From positions 16,077 through 26,716 of the forward strand of contig DGYW01000003.1 of assembly GCA_002396805.1 (NCBI GenBank): 10,640 bases of DNA, read 5' to 3'. The notes under the pieces are model-generated. The model was not told the origin of the DNA. It did no database searches and worked only from the letters and a program-made list of their open reading frames with translations. Positions 1 through 6,411 of this stretch are shown here, piece by piece. Both the position numbers and the translations under genes were made by a program. Each line of letters begins with the position of its first letter. The first letter of the stretch is position 1. This stretch comes from Firmicutes bacterium UBA4996. Its GTDB lineage: Bacteria; Bacillota; Limnochordia; Darwinibacteriales; Darwinibacteriaceae.

Positions 1-180
1 GAAGGCCTTTTAGAGTTAGCTAAGTGGATTCGAGGTGCCAAAAGGTATTATCTACAAACTTTTGTCGACTCAGACCAAGTACTTCAAAAAGATTTGCACC
101 CCTATTCTCCCGAAGAAATGCGAGCCTTTGCGGAGCTTATAAAGCCCATTATTCCTGGTGTTGAGGTCAGGGGTATATAA
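1..180 (+). CDS. nrdG: Anaerobic ribonucleotide reductase activating protein, C-terminal 59 residues (5' truncated by window)
   Basis: Only the C-terminus is present, open from base 1 to a TAA at 178-180. The visible part, with AKWIRGAKRYYLQTFVDS followed by a conserved HPYSPEEM stretch and ending in a GVEVRGI-like tail, matches the end of clostridial/Thermotoga-type NrdG proteins. NrdG is a radical-SAM enzyme of the cytoplasm that uses S-adenosylmethionine and a 4Fe-4S cluster to make the glycyl radical on NrdD. Its iron-sulfur CX3CX2C motif lies upstream of the window and cannot be checked. nrdD follows 118 bases downstream, which supports the call. That order (activase first) and the separate promoter between them mean nrdD can be transcribed independently. 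A related activase (pyruvate formate-lyase type) is possible from the fragment alone but less likely given the neighbour. Confidence 0.85.
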   Translation, partial: EGLLELAKWIRGAKRYYLQTFVDSDQVLQKDLHPYSPEEMRAFAELIKPIIPGVEVRGI

Positions 181-193
181 CTATATATAGAAT
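178..193. promoter_or_regulatory. NrdR box 1 (candidate)
   Basis: The 10-base core CTATATATAG (181-190) is a perfect palindrome and, against the NrdR consensus as I recall it (core CWATATATWG), matches at all ten positions; the three outer bases on each side fit poorly. NrdR is the ATP/dATP-sensing ATP-cone repressor of ribonucleotide reductase genes. The box starts on the nrdG stop codon and lies 31 bases (three helical turns) upstream of a second box, the arrangement typical of NrdR sites. The nrdR gene itself is not in the window. Confidence 0.72.
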
Positions 194-202
194 TAACATT
201 AA

Positions 203-230
203 GAGAGAGCACAACATATTGTGTTCTCTC
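203..230. repeat. 12-bp inverted repeat around NrdR box 2
   Basis: GAGAGAGCACAA (203-214) pairs with TTGTGTTCTCTC (219-230) over 12 positions, one of them G-T, leaving a 4-base loop. The symmetry extends well beyond the NrdR box. No T-run follows, so it is not a typical intrinsic terminator for nrdG, although transcripts reading out of nrdG would carry the hairpin. Confidence 0.75.
209..224. promoter_or_regulatory. NrdR box 2 (candidate)
   Basis: GCACAACATATTGTGT fits the recalled NrdR consensus at nine of ten core positions and nearly all flanking positions. It is separated from box 1 by 15 bases, so the two boxes lie on the same face of the helix. Relative to the promoter at 232-260 the box centres are near -50 and -81, somewhat upstream for a simple repressor. 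However, a weaker alternative promoter (TTAACA 193-198, 16-base spacer, CATATT 215-220) would be directly covered. Confidence 0.72.
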
Positions 231-231
231 G

Positions 232-260
232 TTGACTCCACCCCTTATCCAAGTTATAAT
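232..260 (+). promoter_or_regulatory. Sigma-A-type promoter of nrdD
   Basis: TTGACT (232-237) and TATAAT (255-260) are separated by exactly 17 bases, matching the vegetative consensus at 5/6 and 6/6 positions. Transcription should begin near 267, giving a leader of about 30 bases that ends in a strong ribosome binding site (GGGAGGAG, 283-290) 8 bases before the nrdD ATG. Confidence 0.85.
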
Positions 261-298
261 AATCTTGGGTCGCGGGCACAAAGGGAGGAGATTACATA

Positions 299-2689
299 AT
301 GTACCAAGTGGTCAAACGAGATGGGCAGATTGTTGACTTTCAACTTGCGAAAATCAGCACAGCCATCACCAAGGCCTTTGAAGCGCAGAACAAATTATAC
401 AACCAAGATATCATCGATTTTCTAGCTCTAAAAGTTACCGCCGATTTTGAGCCTAAGATTCAAGATAGACTCATTGAAGTAGAACAGATTCAAGACAGTG
501 TAGAAGCAGTTTTGATCCAAGCAGGCTACGGAGATGTGGCCAAAGCTTACATACTTTACCGTAAACAGCGCGAAAAAATCCGTACTATGAAATCCACTGT
601 TCTAGACTATAAACAGTTGGTAGACAGTTATGTCAAAGAAACAGACTGGCGCGTTAAGGAAAATTCCACAGTAACATATTCGGTAGGTGGCTTGATTCTC
701 AGTAACTCCGGTGCCATCACCGCTAATTACTGGCTCTCTGAGATCTACGATGAAGAGATCGCTAACGCTCACCGACAGGGCGATTTACATGTTCACGATT
801 TAAGTATGCTCACCGGTTATTGTGCCGGTTGGTCCTTAAAACAACTCATCCAAGAAGGATTAGGGGGAGTACCGGGCAAGATTACCTCTAAACCTGCAAA
901 GCACCTAGCTAGCCTTTGTAACCAGATGGTCAACTTTTTAGGAATCATGCAAAACGAATGGGCAGGAGCCCAGGCTTTTTCGTCCTTCGATACTTACTTA
1001 GCACCTTTTGTAAAGGCTGACAATCTCTCCTATGACGAAACAAAAAAATGTATAGAGTCTTTTATTTATGGGGTAAATACACCTAGCCGGTGGGGCACCC
1101 AAGCTCCCTTTTCCAACATCACCTTAGACTGGGTCGTACCAGATGATCTGGCCGAACTTCCGGCCATTGTTGGTGGCAAGGAAATGGAATTTAAGTACAA
1201 AGATTGCCAAACAGAGATGGATATGATCAACAAGGCCTTTATCGAGGTCATGATCGAAGGGGATGCCAATGGACGAGGTTTTCAGTACCCTATCCCAACT
1301 TATTCCATAACCAAAGACTTTGACTGGTCCGATACTGAAAACAATCGCCTGCTTTTTGAGATGGTGGCCAAATATGGGACCCCATATTTCTCCAACTATG
1401 TCAATAGTGATATGGAGCCAAGCGATGTGCGGAGCATGTGTTGTCGTCTCAGACTGGATTTACGGGAGTTACGCAAAAAGTCGGGCGGTTATTTCGGAAG
1501 TGGCGAAAGCACTGGATCGATCGGGGTTGTAACCATAAACCTACCACGAATCGCCTATCTAGCCACCGATCGGGAAGACTTCTTTAAGCGTCTGGACAAA
1601 ATGATGGATATTGCAGCCCGTTCCTTAAAAACCAAGCGAACGGTAACCACCCGACTGCTTAATGAAGGGTTGTATCCTTATACACAACGCTACTTAGGCA
1701 CATTTGATAACCACTTTTCCACCATCGGATTGCTGGGAATGAACGAGGTAGGGCTCAACGCTAACTGGCTGAAAAAAGACCTTACCCACAAAGAGACCCA
1801 GAAGTTCGCCAAGGAAGTCTTGAACCATATGCGCGAGCGTCTTGCTGACTACCAAGAATTGTATGGTGATCTATATAACCTAGAGGCTACACCAGCGGAG
1901 TCCACCATGTATCGGCTAGCAAAGCATGATGTGGAGCGCTATCCCAACATCATCACGGCAACCGATGCCCAGACACCTTATTACACCAATAGTTCGCACC
2001 TGCCAGTATCCTTTACTGATGATGTGTTCACCGCCTTAGATGTTCAAGATGAATTGCAGACTTTGTATACATCCGGTACAGTGTTTCACGCCTTCCTAGG
2101 GGAAAAGTTACCCACATGGCAGTCTGCTGCAGCTTTAGTGCGGACTATAGCGCAGAATTATCGCCTCCCATATTACACCCTGTCTCCAACATATTCGGTG
2201 TGTAAAGATCATGGTTACTTGGTGGGAGAACAATTTACTTGTCCCAAATGTGGACAGACAACAGAAGTATACAGCCGAATTACTGGTTACTATCGTCCCG
2301 TGGCTAATTGGAACGCCGGAAAATCCCAGGAATATAAAGAACGCAAGGTTTACGATATCGCCAACAAACTGATTAGTAATGGTAAAGCATTGGAGAGGGC
2401 CTCTGAACAACCGCTTCCAACTTCGTTGGTGAACGGATCAATGCAGGGAGAAGTTTGGTTATTCGTGACTAAAAGCTGTCCCAATTGTAAGCTGGCAATG
2501 GGTATTCTAGAGAAAAACCAGATTCTTTATCGGGTCATTGAGGCCGAAACCCGTCCCGATTTGGTAGCTCAGTATGGAGTTAGGCAGGCACCGACTCTTG
2601 TGGTGACTGGGGACAATAATCAGGCCCAGCTCTTTGTTAACGCCTCGGAGATCCAAAGATTTGTGGATGCTCTAGTAATTGCGGGCTAG
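299..2689 (+). CDS. nrdD: Anaerobic (class III) ribonucleoside-triphosphate reductase with C-terminal fused redoxin domain
   Basis: This glycyl-radical enzyme reduces ribonucleotides to deoxyribonucleotides for DNA synthesis without oxygen, after activation by NrdG. The 796 residues contain, in order: an ATP-cone allosteric domain (about 1-96); the alpha/beta-barrel catalytic domain with HVHD (164-167), Cys175 in GYCAGW and the thiyl-loop pair Cys381-Cys382 in SMCCRLRLD; a zinc site (Cys635, His638, Cys648, Cys651); and the glycyl-radical motif RITGYYRPV with Gly663. A linker leads to a glutaredoxin/NrdH-like domain (about 718-796) with CPNC (Cys727, Cys730) and a cis-Pro candidate, Pro765 in QAPTLVV. 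A typical NrdD ends shortly after the radical glycine, so the last 80 or so residues are an extra module. It probably delivers electrons to the active site, consistent with redoxin-dependent rather than formate-dependent NrdD. Similar fusions are, as far as I recall, common in clostridia. The ATG has a strong Shine-Dalgarno; NrdR boxes lie upstream and a terminator downstream. Confidence 0.97.
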   Translation: MYQVVKRDGQIVDFQLAKISTAITKAFEAQNKLYNQDIIDFLALKVTADFEPKIQDRLIEVEQIQDSVEAVLIQAGYGDVAKAYILYRKQREKIRTMKSTVLDYKQLVDSYVKETDWRVKENSTVTYSVGGLILSNSGAITANYWLSEIYDEEIANAHRQGDLHVHDLSMLTGYCAGWSLKQLIQEGLGGVPGKITSKPAKHLASLCNQMVNFLGIMQNEWAGAQAFSSFDTYLAPFVKADNLSYDETKKCIESFIYGVNTPSRWGTQAPFSNITLDWVVPDDLAELPAIVGGKEMEFKYKDCQTEMDMINKAFIEVMIEGDANGRGFQYPIPTYSITKDFDWSDTENNRLLFEMVAKYGTPYFSNYVNSDMEPSDVRSMCCRLRLDLRELRKKSGGYFGSGESTGSIGVVTINLPRIAYLATDREDFFKRLDKMMDIAARSLKTKRTVTTRLLNEGLYPYTQRYLGTFDNHFSTIGLLGMNEVGLNANWLKKDLTHKETQKFAKEVLNHMRERLADYQELYGDLYNLEATPAESTMYRLAKHDVERYPNIITATDAQTPYYTNSSHLPVSFTDDVFTALDVQDELQTLYTSGTVFHAFLGEKLPTWQSAAALVRTIAQNYRLPYYTLSPTYSVCKDHGYLVGEQFTCPKCGQTTEVYSRITGYYRPVANWNAGKSQEYKERKVYDIANKLISNGKALERASEQPLPTSLVNGSMQGEVWLFVTKSCPNCKLAMGILEKNQILYRVIEAETRPDLVAQYGVRQAPTLVVTGDNNQAQLFVNASEIQRFVDALVIAG

Positions 2690-2718
2690 TTATACCTTCA
2701 ATCATAGGAAAATAAAGG

Positions 2719-2760
2719 TCCAGTTTCGTGACTTTCTGTCATGAAGCTGGATTTTTTGTT
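2719..2760 (+). terminator. Rho-independent terminator of nrdD
   Basis: A 14-bp stem (2719-2732 with 2738-2751, two G-T pairs) closes a 5-base TTTCT loop and is followed by TTTTTTGTT. It lies 29 bases after the nrdD stop and separates nrdD from the transporter operon. Confidence 0.88.
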
Positions 2761-2773
2761 AAGAGTTGTTATA

Positions 2774-2802
2774 TGTAAAAATAAACAAGGATTACGTATA
2801 AG
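2774..2802 (+). promoter_or_regulatory. Weak candidate promoter for the transporter operon
   Basis: TATAAG (2797-2802, 5/6 match) stands 17 bases after TGTAAA (2774-2779, only 3/6 match). No better pair is visible between the nrdD terminator and the binding-protein gene, so a promoter needing an activator is possible. The region also holds two small palindromes, GTATA-AG-TATAC (2796-2807) and GTTCATGAAC (2828-2837), that could be regulator sites. This is a tentative reading. Confidence 0.25.
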
Positions 2803-2856
2803 TATACAGAATTAGAATGGCAACATAGTTCATGAACAAAGATTAGGAGGAGTACT

Positions 2857-4449
2857 ATGAAAAAGTTAGTTGTTGTCATCTTACTTGTCACACTTGGATT
2901 TTCATCCGTTGCCCTGGCGGAGCAGACCTTCCGCTATGGCCTAACCGTCAATCCTCGAGGTATGTTTAATCCCATTTTGTATACTGAGCGCTATGATAAC
3001 TTTATTATTAGCCAAGTCTATGATGGGTTGATCTACATTGACGCTCAACTTCAACCCCAACCTAGGGTGGCCAAGAGTTGGGAAATCTCAGAAGATCAAC
3101 TCTCCATCACCTTCCATCTTCACGAAGGAATTAAGTTTCATGACGGCGTGGAACTAACGGCTGAAGACGTTGCTTTTACATACAAGACTATCTTACATCC
3201 AGAGTATACAGGGGTACGTTATGGCAACTTTAAGGTCTTGGTTGGAGCCGAGGATTACAAAGCGGGGAATACTGCAGATGTGCCAGGCATCGAAGTGGTG
3301 GATAAGTATACGATCAAATTTACCACAGCCGAACCGTATGCACCCTTACTCGTAGCCTTCAATTACGGGATCTTACCAAGTCACTTGTTGAAAGAGATTC
3401 CCGTAGGTGAGCTGGAAAAAGCACCTTTCAACTTAAATCCCATTGGGTCTGGTCCCTTCAAGTTCGTAGAATTTCTTACTGATCAGCATGTGATTCTTAC
3501 AGCTAACACCGATTATTTCTTTGGTAAGCCAAACATTGATACCCTAGTGTTCCAAAAGGTAGCGGAGGATGCGGTGCCTATCTACTTACAGCAAAATCGG
3601 GTTGACTTTATGCTGATTTCCCCTGAGCACTATCCCCAAGTTAGCGCCCTGGACGCGTTTGATATCTATGTTTATGAGGCTCTCGCCTACAACTATATTG
3701 CCTTCAACTTGCGCCAACCACGCTTTCAGGATGTGCAAGTTCGTCAAGCCATGGCCTATGGTTTCGATCGGGCAACCTATGTGGACATCATCAGAGATGG
3801 TTTCGGGATAGTGGCCAATGCTCCTATGCCCCAAGCCTCTTGGGCTTATTCTTCCGTGGGAATAAATACTTATGAGTACAACCCTGAGTTGGCCAAAGGC
3901 ATGCTGAAAGAAGCTGGTTGGATTCTCGGAAAAGACAAAGTACTGCAAAAAGATGGCGAGAGATTGGAGTTTGACTTCTTGGTCCCTGATGGCTCTCGTT
4001 TGACTGAGCAAATGGCTCTACTTTTCCAGCAGAATATGGAGGATTTAGGGATCAAGGTAAATTTACTATTCCTTGAATTCAGTGCTGCAGTAGATTTAGT
4101 AGACGCTCGTGAGTTTGACCTCTTTACCATGGGATGGAGTCTATCGGTGGATCCAGACCCTTACGGTATCTGGCACTCTCAAGCTCCTTGGAACGACCCA
4201 GGTTTTGTTCATGCTCGTTCTGATGAACTTCTGGAACTAGGACGTAGCGAGACGGACCAGACTAGACGGAAAGAAATTTACGCCGAATGGCAGCAAATTA
4301 TCAACTATGAGTTGCCCTATATCTTCTTACAATATGATGTGACAATTGGGGCCCTCAGTAAAAAGGTACAAGGAATCGATACTAATCCCGGTCCTCTAGG
4401 TCCCCTGCAGGGTGACCAACTCATTCGTGTACTGCATTTAGCTGACTAA
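2857..4449 (+). CDS. ABC transporter substrate-binding protein, family 5 (peptide/dipeptide/nickel type)
   Basis: This extracytoplasmic receptor captures an oligopeptide or related solute and hands it to the permeases encoded just downstream. Residues 1-21 form a signal peptide (MKK, hydrophobic core, VALA), with likely type I cleavage before Glu22. The mature part shows the family 5 (SBP_bac_5) signature around residues 70-110: PRVAKSWEIS followed by FHLHEGIKFHDG, then LTAEDVAFTYK. The length of 530 residues is normal. The protein contains no cysteine at all, so it cannot be a lipid-anchored lipoprotein, the usual form of such receptors in monoderm Bacillota. The ATG is preceded by AGGAGGAG (2845-2852). 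It is the first gene of a three-gene operon, with 15 bases to the next start. The ligand cannot be told from sequence: peptides are the default, but family members also bind nickel, sugars or oligosaccharides. Confidence 0.93.
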   Translation: MKKLVVVILLVTLGFSSVALAEQTFRYGLTVNPRGMFNPILYTERYDNFIISQVYDGLIYIDAQLQPQPRVAKSWEISEDQLSITFHLHEGIKFHDGVELTAEDVAFTYKTILHPEYTGVRYGNFKVLVGAEDYKAGNTADVPGIEVVDKYTIKFTTAEPYAPLLVAFNYGILPSHLLKEIPVGELEKAPFNLNPIGSGPFKFVEFLTDQHVILTANTDYFFGKPNIDTLVFQKVAEDAVPIYLQQNRVDFMLISPEHYPQVSALDAFDIYVYEALAYNYIAFNLRQPRFQDVQVRQAMAYGFDRATYVDIIRDGFGIVANAPMPQASWAYSSVGINTYEYNPELAKGMLKEAGWILGKDKVLQKDGERLEFDFLVPDGSRLTEQMALLFQQNMEDLGIKVNLLFLEFSAAVDLVDAREFDLFTMGWSLSVDPDPYGIWHSQAPWNDPGFVHARSDELLELGRSETDQTRRKEIYAEWQQIINYELPYIFLQYDVTIGALSKKVQGIDTNPGPLGPLQGDQLIRVLHLAD

Positions 4450-4464
4450 TAGAAAGGGAAGACA

Positions 4465-5424
4465 GTGGGTAAATATATTGCACGCAGAATTTTCTTCCAA
4501 GGTATCCCAGTTCTACTGGGATTTACCTTGTTACTCTATTTCGTGATCACTATTGCACCTGGGAGTCCCGTTAATCACCTCCGGGGCATTCCCGACTTGG
4601 ATCCCCAAGTCTTAGAAGAACGGAAAGCCCAATTGGGCCTTAACGACTCCTTTATCACGCAATATTTACGGTGGTTGGGCCAAGTATTAAAAGGGGATCT
4701 TGGTTATTCCTTTGATTCTGCTCGCCGTCCCGTTAGTGCCTTAATTAAGGAACGCATGCCTGCAACGATTTTGCTGAGTGTTGTCTCGATTATTGTCGCT
4801 TGGTTAATTGGGATTCCTGTTGGCATCTTTTCTGCTCGGCGACAATACAGCACTCTTGATTATGTTTTGACGTTCTTAGCCTTTGTGGGGATTTCGGTTC
4901 CCAGCTTCTTCTTTGGCTTGGTTCTCTTGTATGTTTTTGCCTTGAAACTCAATTGGCTGCCGGCTGGAGGATTTTTTCTAGCAGGCGAGTCCCGTACTCT
5001 GCTCGGTTATGTTCGTTATTTAACCTTACCAGCGCTTACTTTAGGGCTGGGCACCATCGCTAGCATTGCGCGGTATATGCGGGCTAGTCTTTTGGAGGTT
5101 TTACCCCAAGACTATCTGCGTACTGCCAAAGCTAAGGGACTCAAAGAGACAGCTGTCATTTACAAGCATGCTCTGCGCAACGCTTTGATTCCCATTTTAA
5201 CCTTAGTGGGCTTCATGATCCCTTCCATCTTTTCTGGGGCCGTCATTGTGGAAAACATTTTTGCCTGGCCCGGCCTTGGTTCTTTGGCTATTCAAGCAGT
5301 AACAGAGCGCAACTATCCAGTCATGATGGGCATTAATCTTATGTTCGCCATTCTAATCTTCTTAGGCAGTCTAGTTGCAGATCTTTCATATGTATGGGCG
5401 GATCCGCGGATCCGCTATGAATAG
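4465..5424 (+). CDS. ABC transporter permease, DppB/OppB-like
   Basis: This is the first inner-membrane subunit of the importer. It starts at a GTG with an AAAGGGA ribosome binding site 5 bases upstream, 15 bases after the binding-protein stop. The 319 residues give six predicted membrane helices (about 9-31, 101-123, 132-160, 182-205, 239-265, 285-311). The cytoplasmic EAA loop (about 215-245, DYLRTAKAKG and a downstream ALRNALIPI), which docks on the ATPase, is intact, as is the terminal WADPRIRY motif typical of DppB-type permeases. The last 8 bases overlap the next permease gene, implying translational coupling. An intact EAA loop indicates a working transporter although no ATPase gene is nearby. 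Confidence 0.94.
   Translation: MGKYIARRIFFQGIPVLLGFTLLLYFVITIAPGSPVNHLRGIPDLDPQVLEERKAQLGLNDSFITQYLRWLGQVLKGDLGYSFDSARRPVSALIKERMPATILLSVVSIIVAWLIGIPVGIFSARRQYSTLDYVLTFLAFVGISVPSFFFGLVLLYVFALKLNWLPAGGFFLAGESRTLLGYVRYLTLPALTLGLGTIASIARYMRASLLEVLPQDYLRTAKAKGLKETAVIYKHALRNALIPILTLVGFMIPSIFSGAVIVENIFAWPGLGSLAIQAVTERNYPVMMGINLMFAILIFLGSLVADLSYVWADPRIRYE
5398..5415. repeat. Perfect 18-bp palindrome at the permease gene junction
   Basis: GCGGATCCGCGGATCCGC is its own reverse complement and ends one base before the start codon of the second permease. It lies within codons of the conserved WADPRIRY tail of the upstream gene, so part of it is dictated by protein sequence. In mRNA it could fold on itself or pair between molecules, and it occupies the place where a Shine-Dalgarno would be expected. 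Confidence 0.6.
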
Positions 5425-6295
5425 GGGTGTCGTGTTGCAATCTAGTAGTTCGCAGTTTTGGAAAAGGTTTTGCCACAATCAGCTTGCCGTAGTTGGTTTG
5501 GTTACGATCTTAATTTTCATGCTACTCGCCATTTTCGCTCCCCTGTTGACCCCCTACGATCCCAACCGGGCCAACCTGCGGGAACGCAATCAACCACCCT
5601 CGAAAGAGCATTGGTTTGGCACCGATGATATGGGTAGGGATATTTTGGCTCGGACCTTATATGGAGGGCGCATCTCTCTTTCTGTAGGTTTAGTCTCAGT
5701 GGGAATCTCCCTCTCTCTAGGCTTGAGCTTAGGTTCCATAGCTGGCTATTTTGGAGGCATCGTAGATACGCTCATTATGCGGGTGGCGGACGTTTTCTAT
5801 AGTTTTCCCTTCTTAATTTTGGCCATCACTATTTCTGCTATCTTCGGTCCTTCTATTTATAACACCATGATCATCTTAGGTGTGCTCTCATGGCCTGGAC
5901 CTGCCCGGCTAATTAGGGGAGAGTTCTTGAAACTAAAGGAAACAGATTATGTGGCTGCAGCTACCGCCCTTGGTGCTAAGCCCAGTCGGGTAATGTTTCG
6001 GCATATTTTGCCCAACGGCTTTTCCTCTTTATTGGTGTCCGCCACTTTGGGAGTTGCCTCTGCCATTTTGTCGGAGGCGGGCCTGAGTTTTCTAGGCCTG
6101 GGTGTACCGCCACCGGCCCCTTCTTGGGGGAATATGCTTAACCGGGCCCGCCCCTTGCACATTTTGGCTAACATGCCTTGGATGTGGTTGGCACCCGGTT
6201 TAGCTATTTTCCTGATTGTGTTGAGTATAAATTTTGTAGGTGATGGTCTCCGCGATGCCTTTGATCCCCGTCAAGACCGTTGCACACTGGATTAA
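5417..6295 (+). CDS. ABC transporter permease, DppC/OppC-like
   Basis: This is the second membrane subunit of the importer and pairs with the DppB-like protein. From the ATG at 5417 it has 292 residues, with an N-terminal OppC-type segment (FWKRFCHNQLAVVG then a first helix at about 22-42), the FGTDDMGRDILART motif (67-80) conserved in this family, further helices, and an EAA loop (about 177-200, DYVAAATALGA and RHILPN). An in-frame ATG at 5375 would add 14 residues inside the upstream gene. I prefer 5417 because it gives the usual 8-base overlap and the usual family N-terminus. Neither start has a clear Shine-Dalgarno, so translation probably depends on ribosomes finishing the upstream gene. 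A TTG at 5435 behind AGGGGT is a weaker alternative. No dppD/dppF-like ATPase gene follows; the next gene is an unrelated diguanylate cyclase. Confidence 0.93.
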   Translation: MNRGVVLQSSSSQFWKRFCHNQLAVVGLVTILIFMLLAIFAPLLTPYDPNRANLRERNQPPSKEHWFGTDDMGRDILARTLYGGRISLSVGLVSVGISLSLGLSLGSIAGYFGGIVDTLIMRVADVFYSFPFLILAITISAIFGPSIYNTMIILGVLSWPGPARLIRGEFLKLKETDYVAAATALGAKPSRVMFRHILPNGFSSLLVSATLGVASAILSEAGLSFLGLGVPPPAPSWGNMLNRARPLHILANMPWMWLAPGLAIFLIVLSINFVGDGLRDAFDPRQDRCTLD

Positions 6296-6411
6296 ACTTG
6301 AGCGCAGCATGGCCATTTCTTTAGAAACCAGGCAGGATTTTTCTGGAAAGTGGTGAATTTGCCTACACTATGGATGAAATGTAGTGCAAAACCAATTCAG
6401 GAGGATCTCCA

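Noticed and set aside
203..230. Hairpin after nrdG read as an intrinsic terminator
   Set aside because: The stem is good, but no T-run follows, and its centre fits an NrdR box paired with another at three helical turns, so operator is the better reading.
3586..4130. Two overlapping antisense reading frames (141 and 86 codons) opposite the binding-protein gene
   Set aside because: They lie wholly within a strongly conserved family 5 gene, have no ribosome binding site I can see, and their translations resemble no family.
5375..5416. Earlier ATG at 5375 as the start of the DppC-like permease
   Set aside because: It would place 50 bases inside the upstream gene without a clear Shine-Dalgarno and add residues not typical of the family; 5417 gives the common short overlap.
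6296..6411. Promoter or terminator between the permease operon and the diguanylate cyclase
   Set aside because: The best -10-like element (TACACT, 6364-6369) has no matching -35, and the short dyads have no T-run; only the AGGAGG ribosome binding site is convincing.
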